The notes under the pieces are model-generated. The model was not told where the DNA came from. It did not search any database and saw nothing but the letters and a program-made list of their open reading frames with translations. A stretch of 64,000 nt of DNA from the NCBI RefSeq assembly GCF_037482405.1, contig NZ_JBBHZZ010000003.1, forward strand, positions 248,001-312,000, written 5' to 3'. Below are positions 38,290-46,993 of this stretch, one piece after another. Origin of the DNA: Pseudokineococcus marinus. GTDB lineage: Bacteria > Actinomycetota > Actinomycetes > Actinomycetales > Quadrisphaeraceae. Within the stretch, counting starts at the first letter, position 1. Every line of letters starts with the position of its first letter. Both the position numbers and the translations under genes were made by a program.

Positions 38290-39636
38290 TCAGCCGATGC
38301 GCGAGGCGCGGCCGAGGATGCCCTGGGGCCGCACGAGGAGGACGAGGATGAGGACGAGCAGGGCGCCGACGTTGCGCAGCTCGGTCGGGATGACGAGCGT
38401 GCTCACCTCGAGGAAGACGCCGATGAACAGGGCGCCCACCATGGCCCCGAAGGCCGTGCCGAGGCCGCCGAGCGTCACCGCCGCGAAGACGAGCAGCAGG
38501 ATCTGGAAGCCCATCTGGTACTGCACCTGCTGGGCGAGCCCCAGGAGCACCCCGGAGAGCGCGGCGAGCGCGGCGCCGGCGACCCAGACGACGAGGATCA
38601 CGCGGTTGACGTCGATGCCCGAGGCCGCGGCCAGGGCCGGGTTGTCGGAGACGGCGCGGGTGGCCTTGCCCAGCCGGGTGCGCACGAGGACGAGGCCCAC
38701 CGCCACGAGCACCACCGCGGCGACGGCCATGCTGATGAGGTCGATGGGGCGCAGGGTGAACAGACCCAGGTCGAGCCCGCGCTGGCCCTGGTACTCGGCG
38801 TAGGTCTGCGTCGAGCCGCCGAAGACGTAGAGGAAGAGGTAGCGCAGCAGCAGGGCCAGGCCGATCGAGACGATCATCATGGCCACGAGGCCCGTGCCGC
38901 GGCGCCGCAGCGGTCTCCAGAGGAGGCGGTCGTTGGCGTACCCCGCGACCCCCCCGAGCACCACGGCGAGCGGTGCCGCCAGCAGGAAGGGGACGCCTGC
39001 GCCCACGTTGAGGAAGTAGGTCGCGATGGCGCCGAAGGTGATGAGCTCGCCGTGGGCGAAGTTCGTCAGCCCCGTCGTCCCGAAGACGAGCGACAGGCCG
39101 ATGGCCGCGAGGGCGATGATGAGGCCGTACCGGAGGCCGTTCGCGACGAGCTGGGCCACCTGGCCGGCGCTCACGCCACCGGCCGACGCCGACGCCCCTC
39201 CGTCCTCCGACAGCTGGAAGATGACGGGGTTGGCGCTGCCCGAGGCCACCGACCGCTGCACCGGGTTCTCGCGGGGGAGCAGCCCAGCGGCGGGGCCGGT
39301 GAGGCTGTCGACGTCGAGCGTGACCTCGTAGGTCCCCGTGCCCGGGACGACCAGCTCCACGGCCCCGCCGTCGTCCGTCGTGCCCGAGACCGGGTCGACG
39401 CCCGCGCCGGTCGCCGTGACCTCCGCACCGGGCACGTCCTCGCGGTCGGCGGTCCGCACCCGGACCGTGATCGTCTCGCCCTCGACGTCCGTCGGGGCGC
39501 TGACCCCGGGGGAGGGGGCGGGCGTGGCGGCGTCGGCGCGCGCGCCGCCGCCCGGCAGCGCGGGGGCGAGGGCGAGCAGCAGCGCGAGCGCCACGAGGGC
39601 GAGCAGCGCCCGGGGGGCGGCGAGCGTCGTCAACAC
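38290..39636 (-). CDS. livH: LivH-type permease with N-terminal signal peptide and extracytoplasmic domain
   Basis: 448 aa, GTG with AGGAGA upstream. The last ~285 residues are a normal LivH permease: GLRYGLIIALAAIGLSLVFG, TNFAHGELITFGAIATYF, the coupling-helix region RTRLGKATRAVSDNPALAAA, and a C-terminal end in VLLVRPQGILG. In front of it are a hydrophobic signal sequence (~1-37) and ~125 extra residues. That segment contains a beta-rich module resembling carboxypeptidase regulatory-like domains (ETITVRVRTADREDVPGAEV, TYEVTLDVDSLTG). Ordinary LivH proteins (~290-300 aa) lack this. It is first in the livHMGF operon. Confidence 0.9.
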   Translation of the reverse strand: MLTTLAAPRALLALVALALLLALAPALPGGGARADAATPAPSPGVSAPTDVEGETITVRVRTADREDVPGAEVTATGAGVDPVSGTTDDGGAVELVVPGTGTYEVTLDVDSLTGPAAGLLPRENPVQRSVASGSANPVIFQLSEDGGASASAGGVSAGQVAQLVANGLRYGLIIALAAIGLSLVFGTTGLTNFAHGELITFGAIATYFLNVGAGVPFLLAAPLAVVLGGVAGYANDRLLWRPLRRRGTGLVAMMIVSIGLALLLRYLFLYVFGGSTQTYAEYQGQRGLDLGLFTLRPIDLISMAVAAVVLVAVGLVLVRTRLGKATRAVSDNPALAAASGIDVNRVILVVWVAGAALAALSGVLLGLAQQVQYQMGFQILLLVFAAVTLGGLGTAFGAMVGALFIGVFLEVSTLVIPTELRNVGALLVLILVLLVRPQGILGRASRIG

Positions 39637-39957
39637 GGTCTCCTGGGGCAGGACGGCGGCGGTGCGGCGACGGCGGCACGGCCGGACGAGCGCGCGTACT
39701 CAACCACGCGATCGCCCGCCGCGGGGACCACCTCGCCGAAGGGGGAGGACGTCACCCGCCGGGGGAGGCCGGTGCCGCCCCTCCACGGGGGGGCCGCCGA
39801 GCGGCTCGGCGAGAAGGGCCGCGCGAGACCGCCTCCGGGGCGCGGGGCGCCGCCGCCGGGGCCGGGTGACCCCGTCGGGTGAGGGTGCGGCGGCGGCGCG
39901 GCGCGGCCACGGCCGCAGGGCTACGCTCCAGCGGCCGTCGACGAGGAGGGGGAGCGC
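39637..39957. other. Divergent intergenic region livH / GNAT
   Basis: 321 bp between divergent genes. On the plus strand TACGCT (39922-39927) is a plausible -10 box for the acetyltransferase gene, followed by a short leader with a strong GAGGAGGGGG ribosome binding site. CGCCGAGC paired with GCTCGGCG forms a hairpin near 39797-39813. I see no convincing promoter for livH and no gene. Confidence 0.4.
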
Positions 39958-40668
39958 GTGAGCAGGTCCAGGCTCGTGGTCCGGCCGGCCGGGCCGGCGG
40001 ACGCCCCCCGCGTCGCGGCCGTGGTCGGCGCCGTCCGCGGGGAGGCGCCCACCTCCTCCCCGACGACCGCCCCGCCGTCCGCTGCGGTCCCCCTCACCGG
40101 CGCGGCCGTCCCGGCGGCGGCCGTCGCCGTCGCTCCCGCGGGCGCCTCGGCCGGCCCGGCCCCCGAGGGGCCGGACGCGGGCGCCGGTGTCGACGAGGAG
40201 CTCGTCGCGTCCGCGCTGCGGCGCCCCGACGTGGTGGTGCTGCTCGCCGAGGCGGGGGAGCGCCCGGTCGGCGTCCTCGTGCTGCGGCGCGGTGAGGTGC
40301 TGCCCCTGGCGGCCGTGGCGGCGGCGCACGTCGACCAGCTCGCCGTCGTCCCGTCCGAGCGCCGCCGGGGGGTCGGCCGCGCGCTGCTCGCGGCCGCCGC
40401 GCGCATCGCCGACGCCGACGGCCTCGAGCGCATCGTGGTCTCGGCGCCGCCCGGGGGACGCGAGGCGCACCGCCTGCTGGCCCGCCTCGGCTTCACGCCG
40501 CTCGTCGTCCAGCGGTGCGCGTCCGTGCCGGCGCTGCGCCGCTCGCTGCGGCTCCAGGCCGCGCTCGGCCCCGCCGGCGGGCTCGAGCAGGAGGAGTCGC
40601 GGCGCGCCGCGCTGGAGCGCGTCCTCAGCCGGCGTCGCCGCGAGCGCGGCCTCGCCGGCACGGCCTGA
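39958..40668 (+). CDS. GNAT-family N-acetyltransferase
   Basis: 236 aa, GTG with GAGGAGGGGG 5 nt upstream. The acetyl-CoA motif A is VDQLAVVPSERRRGVGRALL, with the R-x-x-G-x-G/A pyrophosphate loop, and the C-terminal strand is GFTPLVVQRCASVP. An Ala/Pro/Gly-rich insert (~35-75) separates the first strand from the rest of the domain. A final Arg-rich helix (LERVLSRRRRERGL) follows. The acetyl acceptor is unknown. It converges with the thioesterase gene. Confidence 0.83.
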   Translation: MSRSRLVVRPAGPADAPRVAAVVGAVRGEAPTSSPTTAPPSAAVPLTGAAVPAAAVAVAPAGASAGPAPEGPDAGAGVDEELVASALRRPDVVVLLAEAGERPVGVLVLRRGEVLPLAAVAAAHVDQLAVVPSERRRGVGRALLAAAARIADADGLERIVVSAPPGGREAHRLLARLGFTPLVVQRCASVPALRRSLRLQAALGPAGGLEQEESRRAALERVLSRRRRERGLAGTA

Positions 40669-40726
40669 CGCCGGCGGGCCCCTCGGGAGACCCGGCCCAC
40701 CGGTAGCCCCGGCCCGCCCCTCCGCG

Positions 40727-41260
40727 TCAGCCGCCGGTGGCCGCCACCAGCTGGCAGGTGAGGCGCGCGGTGCACACGCGCCGCCCGTCGTCGTCGACGA
40801 CGACCACCTCGACCGTCGCGACGCGGCGGCCGACGTGCAGCGGCCGGGCCGTCGCCGTGACCCACGTCGAGCGCGCGGGCGTGACGCCGCGGTGGTGGGT
40901 GGCGCTGAGGTCGACGCCGACCGCGGCCGTCCCGGGGCCGGCGGCGAGCGAGCACAGCACCGAGCCGACCGTCTCGGCCAGGGCGGCCGAGGCGCCGCCG
41001 TGGAGCAGGCCCATGGGCTGGGTGTTGCCCGCGACGGGCATCCGCGCGGCGACCTCCTCGGGCCCCACGGCCGTGAACTCCGTGCCGGTGCGCTCAGCCA
41101 GGGTGCCGGCGCACCAGGCGGTGGCGGCCCGCGCGGCGGCCGCCGGGTCGTGCCCGGCCAGCGCCAGCAGGCCCGCGACGTCGTTGGCACCGGGGTCGGC
41201 CCCCGCGGGCGGGCCGGCGGTGGGGGCGGGGGCGTCCGCGGCGGGGGCGTCGTCGGTCAC
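40727..41260 (-). CDS. PaaI-type hotdog-fold thioesterase
   Basis: 177 aa, GTG at 41260. The hotdog domain (~60-177) has the catalytic helix motif MGLLHGGASAALAETVGS, GVDLSATHHRGVTPAR and VEVVVVDDDGRRVCTARLTC. These are typical of PaaI/YbgC-like acyl-CoA thioesterases, including the phenylacetate-pathway type. The ~50-residue N-terminus is Ala/Pro-rich. No phenylacetate genes are nearby, so the physiological acyl group is unknown. Its start lies inside the promoter region of polA, and the 9-mer of that promoter overlaps its first codons. Confidence 0.85.
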   Translation of the reverse strand: MTDDAPAADAPAPTAGPPAGADPGANDVAGLLALAGHDPAAAARAATAWCAGTLAERTGTEFTAVGPEEVAARMPVAGNTQPMGLLHGGASAALAETVGSVLCSLAAGPGTAAVGVDLSATHHRGVTPARSTWVTATARPLHVGRRVATVEVVVVDDDGRRVCTARLTCQLVAATGG

Positions 41261-41272
41261 GGCGCCTAGTCT
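41250..41272 (+). promoter_or_regulatory. PafBC-like DNA-damage promoter of polA
   Basis: tCGTCGGTc (41250-41258), 8 nt, then TAGTCT (41267-41272), then exactly 7 nt to the GTG at 41280. Against tTGTCRgtg-N8-TAnnnT it matches 7 of 9 upstream positions (C for T at position 2, C for G at position 9) with exact spacing. A leaderless transcript is predicted. Confidence 0.5.
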
Positions 41273-41279
41273 GGCGCGC

Positions 41280-44111
41280 GTGAGCGACAGCGCCCTCCTC
41301 CGCCCCGACGCCGCGGCCGCCGACACGGGCGAGGACCCGCTCGTCGCGCCGCCCCTGGAGGCCGACGCCGCGCCGCCCCACGCCCCCGGTGACGGCGGCC
41401 CGCGCCCGCGGCTCCTGCTCGTCGACGGCCACTCGATGGCCTACCGCGCCTTCTTCGCCCTGCCCGTGGAGAACTTCTCGACGACGACGGGCCAGGTCAC
41501 CAACGCCGTCTACGGCTTCACGTCGATGCTCATCAACGTCCTGCGCGACGAGGCGCCCACGCACGTCGCCGTGGCCTTCGACGTGTCCCGCGACACCTTC
41601 CGCGCCCAGGAGTACGCCGAGTACAAGGCGGGCCGCGCCAAGACGCCCACGGAGTTCTCCGGGCAGGTGGGCCTCGTCAAGGAGGTCCTCGCCGCGTTGC
41701 GCGTGCCCGTCGTGGAGAAGGAGGGCTTCGAGGCGGACGACGTCATCGCCACCCTCGCGACGCAGGCCCGCGCGCAGGGCTTCGAGGTGCTCGTGTCCAC
41801 GGGCGACCGCGACGCGCTGCAGCTCGTGGACGAGGCCACCACCGTGCTCTACCCGCGCAAGGGCGTCTCCGACCTCGTGCGGATGACCCCCGACGCCGTC
41901 GAGGAGAAGTACGGCGTGCGCCCCCAGCGCTACCCCGACCTGGCGGCGCTCGTCGGCGAGACGAGCGACAACCTCCCGGGCGTGCCCGGCGTCGGGCCGA
42001 AGACGGCCGCCAAGTGGCTGGCCGCGCACGACGGCCTCGACGGCGTCGTCGCCCACGTCGACCGGATCACGGGCAAGGCCGGCCAGTCGCTGCGCGACCA
42101 CCTCGACCAGGTGCTGCGCAACCGCCGGCTCAACCAGCTCGTCGCCGACCTCGACCTGCCCGTCGTCGTCGACGACCTCGTCGTCGCGGCGTGGGACCGC
42201 GAGGAGGTCCACCGCGTCTTCGACTCCCTCGAGTTCCGCGTCCTGCGCGACCGCCTCTTCGCCACCCTCACGGCCCCCGAGCCGGAGGCGGAGGAGGGCT
42301 TCAGCGTCACCGTCGAGCGGCCGCGCGGGGCGGAGGTCGGCGCGTGGCTGTCCGCCCGCGGGCCGGAGCTCGTGGGCCTGCACGTGCTCGGGCGCTGGGG
42401 CGCCGGCTCCGGCCTGGCCACCGCCGTGGCGCTGGCGTCGGCCGACGGCGCGACGGCGTGGCTGCCCCTCGGCGGCGACGGCGAGGACGAGGGAGCGCTC
42501 GACGACGAGGGCCGCGCCGCGCTGGCCGCGTGGCTGGCGGACGCCGGGCGCCCCAAGGTGCTCCACGACGCGAAGGGCCCGCTGCAGGCGCTCGCGGGCG
42601 CGGGCCTCCCGCTGGCGGGTCTGGTCGACGACACCGCTCTGGCCGCCTACCTGTGCCGGCCCGACCAGCGCTCCTACGACCTGGCCGACCTCTCGGTGCG
42701 CCACCTGCACCGCGAGCTGCGCGCCGAGGAGCCGGAGGCGCCCGCCGAGGACCAGCTGTCGCTCGACGTCGACGGGGACGGCCCGCCCGACCCGGCGCCC
42801 GCGGCGGCCGTGCGCGCGGCCGCCGTCGTGGAGCTCTCCTCCGTCCTCGCCGCCGAGCTGGCCGAGCGGGGCGGCACCGCCCTGCTCGCCGAGCTCGAGC
42901 TGCCCCTCGTCGGCGTGCTGGCCCGCATGGAGGCGCGCGGCGTGGCCGCGGACCGCGGCCACCTCGAGGCGCTCGAGCAGCAGTTCGCCGCGGCGGTCGA
43001 GGAGCAGGCGGAGGCGGCGTACGCCGTCATCGACCGCCGCGTGAACCTCGGCTCGCCGAAGCAGCTGCAGGAGGTCCTCTTCGACCAGCTCGGGATGCCG
43101 AAGACCAAGCGCATCAAGACCGGGTACACGACGGACGCGGAGGCGCTGGCCGACCTGCTCGTCAAGACCGACGGGCAGCCCGGCAGCGGCTTCCTCGTGC
43201 ACCTGCTCGCCCACCGCGACGTCAGCCGGCTGCGGCAGACGGTCGAGGGCCTGCTCAAGACGGTGGCGCCCGACGGGCGCATCCACACCACGTACCAGCA
43301 GACCATCGCGGCCACGGGACGGCTGTCGTCGACCGACCCGAACCTCCAGAACATCCCCATCCGCACCGAGGAGGGCCGCCGGATCCGGCAGGCCTTCGTC
43401 GTCGGCGAGGGCTACGAGAGCCTGCTGACGGCCGACTACAGCCAGATCGAGATGCGGATCATGGCGCACCTGTCCGGCGACGAGGGGCTCGTGGAGGCCT
43501 TCCGGTCGGGGGAGGACCTGCACTCCTTCGTCGGCAGCCGCGTCTTCGAGGTCGAGCCGGCGGAGGTCACGCCGGCCATGCGCAGCAAGATCAAGGCGAT
43601 GTCCTACGGCCTGGCCTACGGCCTGTCGGCCTTCGGGCTCTCCCGCCAGCTGCGGATCGGCGTCGACGAGGCCCGCGGGCTCATGGACGACTACTTCGAG
43701 CGCTTCGGCGGCGTGCGCGACTACCTGCGCGGCGTCGTCGACGCCGCGCGGACCACGGGGTACACGGAGACCATCCTCGGTCGCCGCCGCTACCTGCCCG
43801 ACCTCACGAGCGACAACCGGCAGCGGCGCGAGATGGCCGAGCGCATGGCGCTCAACGCGCCGATCCAGGGGTCGGCGGCCGACGTCATCAAGGTCGCCAT
43901 GCTCGGCGTCGAGCAGGCGCTCGCCGAGCAGGGCCTGCGCTCGCGGATGCTGCTGCAGGTCCACGACGAGCTCGTGCTCGAGGTGGCGCCGGGGGAGCGC
44001 GAGGCCCTCGAGGCGCTCGTGCGCGCACAGATGGGCGGCGCCGCGGAGCTCAGCGTCCCGCTCGACGTGTCCGTCGGCGTCGGGACGTCGTGGCACGAGG
44101 CGGGCCACTGA
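41280..44111 (+). CDS. polA: DNA polymerase I
   Basis: 943 aa. The N-terminal ~40 residues are variable. The 5'-3' exonuclease domain (~42-300) begins LLLVDGHSMAYRAFFALP and carries VAFDVSRDTFR and VSTGDRDALQLVD. The helix-hairpin-helix part (GETSDNLPGVPGVGPKTAAK) follows. The middle 3'-5' exonuclease-like domain lacks the catalytic acidic motif and is probably inactive, as in mycobacterial PolA. The polymerase domain is complete: ATGRLSSTDPNLQNIP, motif A DYSQIEMRIMAHLSGD (~719), motif B with KAMSYGLAYGLSAFGL, and motif C VHDELVLEV (~893). It fills gaps in repair and replaces Okazaki primers. Confidence 0.97.
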   Translation: MSDSALLRPDAAAADTGEDPLVAPPLEADAAPPHAPGDGGPRPRLLLVDGHSMAYRAFFALPVENFSTTTGQVTNAVYGFTSMLINVLRDEAPTHVAVAFDVSRDTFRAQEYAEYKAGRAKTPTEFSGQVGLVKEVLAALRVPVVEKEGFEADDVIATLATQARAQGFEVLVSTGDRDALQLVDEATTVLYPRKGVSDLVRMTPDAVEEKYGVRPQRYPDLAALVGETSDNLPGVPGVGPKTAAKWLAAHDGLDGVVAHVDRITGKAGQSLRDHLDQVLRNRRLNQLVADLDLPVVVDDLVVAAWDREEVHRVFDSLEFRVLRDRLFATLTAPEPEAEEGFSVTVERPRGAEVGAWLSARGPELVGLHVLGRWGAGSGLATAVALASADGATAWLPLGGDGEDEGALDDEGRAALAAWLADAGRPKVLHDAKGPLQALAGAGLPLAGLVDDTALAAYLCRPDQRSYDLADLSVRHLHRELRAEEPEAPAEDQLSLDVDGDGPPDPAPAAAVRAAAVVELSSVLAAELAERGGTALLAELELPLVGVLARMEARGVAADRGHLEALEQQFAAAVEEQAEAAYAVIDRRVNLGSPKQLQEVLFDQLGMPKTKRIKTGYTTDAEALADLLVKTDGQPGSGFLVHLLAHRDVSRLRQTVEGLLKTVAPDGRIHTTYQQTIAATGRLSSTDPNLQNIPIRTEEGRRIRQAFVVGEGYESLLTADYSQIEMRIMAHLSGDEGLVEAFRSGEDLHSFVGSRVFEVEPAEVTPAMRSKIKAMSYGLAYGLSAFGLSRQLRIGVDEARGLMDDYFERFGGVRDYLRGVVDAARTTGYTETILGRRRYLPDLTSDNRQRREMAERMALNAPIQGSAADVIKVAMLGVEQALAEQGLRSRMLLQVHDELVLEVAPGEREALEALVRAQMGGAAELSVPLDVSVGVGTSWHEAGH

Positions 44112-44163
44112 GGCACCGGCCCCGGCGCGGCGGCCCGGCGGCGAGGTCCGGCGACCGGCGGGG

Positions 44164-45003
44164 TCAGCCCGGCAGGTCGCAGACGAAGACGGCCGTGCCC
44201 GGCAGGACCCGCCCGCGCAGCGCGCTCCAGCCGCCCCAGACCACGTCGCGGCCGGCGGGCCAGCGCGGCTCGACGAGGTCGACGAGGCGGAAGCCCGCGC
44301 CGACGACCTCGCGGACGCGCTGTCCGAGCGTGCGGTGGTGCTCGGCGTACAGGACCTCGCCGTCCTCGCCCGTCTCGGCGTACGGCGTGGTGTCGAAGTA
44401 CGAGCTCGTGACGACCAGCCCGGCCTCGCCCGGGTCGTCGGGGAACGCCCAGCGCACCGGGTGGGTCAGGCTGAAGACCCACCGGCCGCCGGGACGCAGC
44501 ACGCGGGCCACCTCGGCGTGCACGCGCTCGGGCTCGGCCGTGAAGGGCAGCGCGCCGTAGGCGGACACCGCCAGGTCCACCGACGCGTCGGCCAGCGGGA
44601 GGCGCGCGGCGTCGGCCTGCACGAGCGCGACCGCGGGGTCGGCGCGACGCCCCTGCGCCAGCATCCCGGCCGAGAGGTCGAGGCCGACGACCTCGGCGCC
44701 CTCGTCGGCCAGCCACCGGCTGCCCTGCGCCGCCCCGCAGCCGACCTCCAGCACCCGTCGGCCGCGGACGTCGCCGAGCAGGCGCGCGTCCGCCTCGCGC
44801 AGCCCCTCGGGGCCCCACACGAGCTCGCGGTCGCCCAGGTGCTCGCCGTGCTCGGCGAGGTAGCCGGGCGCCGCCTCGTCCCACCAGCCGCGGTTGGCGC
44901 GCACGGACGCCGCCGCACCGACGTCGCGGTAGCCGGCCGCGGCGAGCGCGCTGCGCACCGCCGGTCCGGCCGCGGGGGAGGGGGCGTCCACCTCGGGGTC
45001 CAT
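44164..45003 (-). CDS. Class I SAM-dependent methyltransferase
   Basis: 279 aa, ATG at 45003. The Rossmann methyltransferase has motif I VLEVGCGAAQGSRWLADEGA, motif II GLDLSAGMLAQGRR, the acidic AAR-type segment VQADAARLPLADASVDLAVS, and HAEVARVLRPGGRWVFSLTH. These place it in the Methyltransf_11/UbiE-like group. The N-terminal VRANRGWWDEAAPGYLAEHG is conserved in actinobacterial homologues near polA. Substrate unknown. It converges with polA across 52 nt and is divergent from rpsA. Confidence 0.87.
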   Translation of the reverse strand: MDPEVDAPSPAAGPAVRSALAAAGYRDVGAAASVRANRGWWDEAAPGYLAEHGEHLGDRELVWGPEGLREADARLLGDVRGRRVLEVGCGAAQGSRWLADEGAEVVGLDLSAGMLAQGRRADPAVALVQADAARLPLADASVDLAVSAYGALPFTAEPERVHAEVARVLRPGGRWVFSLTHPVRWAFPDDPGEAGLVVTSSYFDTTPYAETGEDGEVLYAEHHRTLGQRVREVVGAGFRLVDLVEPRWPAGRDVVWGGWSALRGRVLPGTAVFVCDLPG

Positions 45004-45098
45004 CCCGCGATGCTCGCGCACCGCGGGCGGCACGGGGACCACCGCGGCACCGCCGCCGACCGCCCCGGGACGGCGGCCAGGGCCGTCGCCGTCCCCCT

Positions 45099-45128
45099 TT
45101 GACCCCCCGGAGAACGCCCGCGTACTCT
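45099..45128 (+). promoter_or_regulatory. Vegetative promoter of rpsA
   Basis: TTGACC (45099-45104) and TACTCT (45123-45128) are separated by 18 nt, the clearest -35/-10 pair in the window. It predicts a leader of ~170 nt before the ATG at 45306, with GC-rich hairpins. Such a leader could bind S1 for autoregulation, as known in E. coli, but I cannot show that here. Confidence 0.75.
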
Positions 45129-45305
45129 TGACGGGCGCGCGTCCAGCGCGCGGCACACGTCCTCCTCGCAGCGGATCGGCCCGACCGGCCCGCGGCGCCG
45201 ATGTCGCGGTCCGCGCCGGTCGAGCGCAGGACCTGACCACGAGGTGGTGCCGCGCAGCGCGGGGCCGCCCCTCATCCCCCGCCCGCATCGGAGCCCGACG
45301 ACTTC

Positions 45306-46844
45306 ATGACCACCACCACCGAGCGCACGACCACGCCGCCGCAGGTCGCGATCAACGACATCGGCACGGCCGAGGACTTCCTCGCCGCGATCGACGCGAC
45401 CATCAAGTACTTCAACGACGGCGACATCGTCAGCGGCACGATCGTCAAGGTCGACCGTGACGAGGTGCTCCTCGACATCGGCTACAAGACCGAGGGCGTC
45501 ATCCCCTCGCGCGAGCTGTCGATCAAGCACGACGTCGACCCCAACGAGGTCGTCGGCGTCGGCGACGAGGTCGAGGCCCTGGTCCTCCAGAAGGAGGACA
45601 AGGAGGGCCGGCTCATCCTGTCCAAGAAGCGCGCCCAGTACGAGCGCGCCTGGGGCACGATCGAGCGCATCAAGGACGAGGAGGGTGTCGTCACCGGCAC
45701 CGTCATCGAGGTCGTCAAGGGCGGCCTCATCCTCGACATCGGGCTGCGAGGCTTCCTGCCCGCCTCCCTCGTCGAGATGCGCCGCGTCCGCGACCTGCAG
45801 CCCTACGTGGGCCAGGAGCTCGAGGCGAAGATCATCGAGCTCGACAAGAACCGCAACAACGTCGTCCTCTCGCGCCGCGCGTGGCTCGAGGAGACGCAGT
45901 CGGCGGTCCGCCACAACTTCCTGCAGACCCTGCAGAAGGGCCAGGTCCGCTCCGGCGTCGTGTCGTCGATCGTCAACTTCGGCGCCTTCGTCGACCTGGG
46001 CGGCGTGGACGGGCTCGTGCACGTCTCCGAGCTGTCCTGGAAGCACATCGACCACCCCTCCGAGGTCGTCGAGGTCGGTCAGCAGGTCACCGTCGAGGTC
46101 CTCGACGTCGACATGGACCGCGAGCGGGTCTCCCTGTCGCTGAAGGCGACGCAGGAGGACCCGTGGCAGCAGTTCGCCCGCACGCACGCCATCGGGCAGG
46201 TCGTGCCGGGCCGCGTCACCAAGCTCGTCCCCTTCGGCGCCTTCGTGCGCGTGGAGGAGGGCATCGAGGGCCTGGTCCACATCTCCGAGCTGGCCGTGCG
46301 CCACGTCGAGGTGCCGGAGCAGATCGTCGGCGTCGGCGACGAGATCTTCGTCAAGGTCATCGACATCGACCTCGAGCGTCGGCGCATCTCGCTGTCCCTC
46401 AAGCAGGCGAACGAGGGCGTCGACCCGAGCAGCGACGACTTCGACCCGTCGCTCTACGGCATGGCGCAGGAGTACGACGAGGCGGGGAACTACAAGTACC
46501 CCGAGGGCTTCGACCCCGAGACGAACGAGTGGCTCGAGGGCTTCGAGACCCAGCGCGAGGAGTGGGAGCGGCAGTACGCCGAGGCCCAGGCGCGCTGGGA
46601 GGCCCACAAGGCGCAGGTCTCGGCGGCCAGCCAGGCCGAGGCAGAGGCCGTCACCGCGGGCGACGCCCCGGCGACGTCCTACTCCTCGGGCGGCCCGTCG
46701 TCCTCCGACCGCGGCGACCGCGCGGACCGCGACGAGCGCGGCTCCTCCTCCCCGGCGCCCTCCTCGGGCGGCGGCGAGGGCACGCTGGCCTCCGACGAGG
46801 CCCTCGCGGCCCTGCGCGAGAAGCTCACCGGCGCCGGCAGCTGA
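45306..46844 (+). CDS. rpsA: 30S ribosomal protein S1
   Basis: 512 aa. Four S1 (OB-fold) RNA-binding domains at about 38-103, 123-186, 207-275 and 292-361. The repeated pattern includes GDIVSGTIVKVDRDEVLLDI, GVVSSIVNFGAFVDLGGVDG, VHVSELSWKHIDHPSEV and VPGRVTKLVPFGAFVRVEEG. The actinobacterial protein has four domains, not six. The C-terminal ~130 residues are acidic, then Ser/Gly/Asp-rich and probably disordered, ending in DEALAALREKLTGAGS, the usual actinobacterial end. Binds mRNA at the ribosome. A GGAG motif lies 12 nt before the ATG. Confidence 0.97.
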   Translation: MTTTTERTTTPPQVAINDIGTAEDFLAAIDATIKYFNDGDIVSGTIVKVDRDEVLLDIGYKTEGVIPSRELSIKHDVDPNEVVGVGDEVEALVLQKEDKEGRLILSKKRAQYERAWGTIERIKDEEGVVTGTVIEVVKGGLILDIGLRGFLPASLVEMRRVRDLQPYVGQELEAKIIELDKNRNNVVLSRRAWLEETQSAVRHNFLQTLQKGQVRSGVVSSIVNFGAFVDLGGVDGLVHVSELSWKHIDHPSEVVEVGQQVTVEVLDVDMDRERVSLSLKATQEDPWQQFARTHAIGQVVPGRVTKLVPFGAFVRVEEGIEGLVHISELAVRHVEVPEQIVGVGDEIFVKVIDIDLERRRISLSLKQANEGVDPSSDDFDPSLYGMAQEYDEAGNYKYPEGFDPETNEWLEGFETQREEWERQYAEAQARWEAHKAQVSAASQAEAEAVTAGDAPATSYSSGGPSSSDRGDRADRDERGSSSPAPSSGGGEGTLASDEALAALREKLTGAGS

Positions 46845-46852
46845 CGCTCCGG

Positions 46853-46884
46853 CACCACCGCACCACCGCACCACCGCACCACCG
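46853..46884. repeat. Four perfect 8-bp tandem repeats CACCACCG
   Basis: CACCACCG occurs four times in a row between the rpsA stop codon and its terminator hairpin. Slippage-prone simple sequence with no evident function. Confidence 0.85.
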
Positions 46885-46890
46885 CACGGC

Positions 46891-46928
46891 CCGAGGGGGC
46901 CCGGCGCTCCGGCGCCGGGCCCCCTCGG
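46891..46928 (+). terminator. 17-bp terminator hairpin after rpsA
   Basis: Positions 46891-46907 pair perfectly with 46912-46928 around the loop TCCG. Stem core CCGAGGGGGCCCGG. It is one of the strongest hairpins in the window. Confidence 0.9.
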
Positions 46929-46980
46929 CGCGTCCGGGCCGCTCCCACGAGCGACCGGCCCATCCGCTCCGGGCGGCGCC

Positions 46981-46986
46981 TAGGGT
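46981..46986 (+). promoter_or_regulatory. -10 hexamer TAGGGT of coaE (leaderless)
   Basis: TAGGGT lies exactly 7 nt before the GTG at 46994 and no Shine-Dalgarno sequence is present. The upstream 9-mer position holds no PafBC-like match. Confidence 0.65.
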
Positions 46987-46993
46987 CGGCGGC

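Noticed and set aside
46853..46884. Short tandem repeats considered as a CRISPR-like array
   Set aside because: Units are 8 bp without spacers, and no cas genes are present. Simple sequence only. No CRISPR is present in the window.
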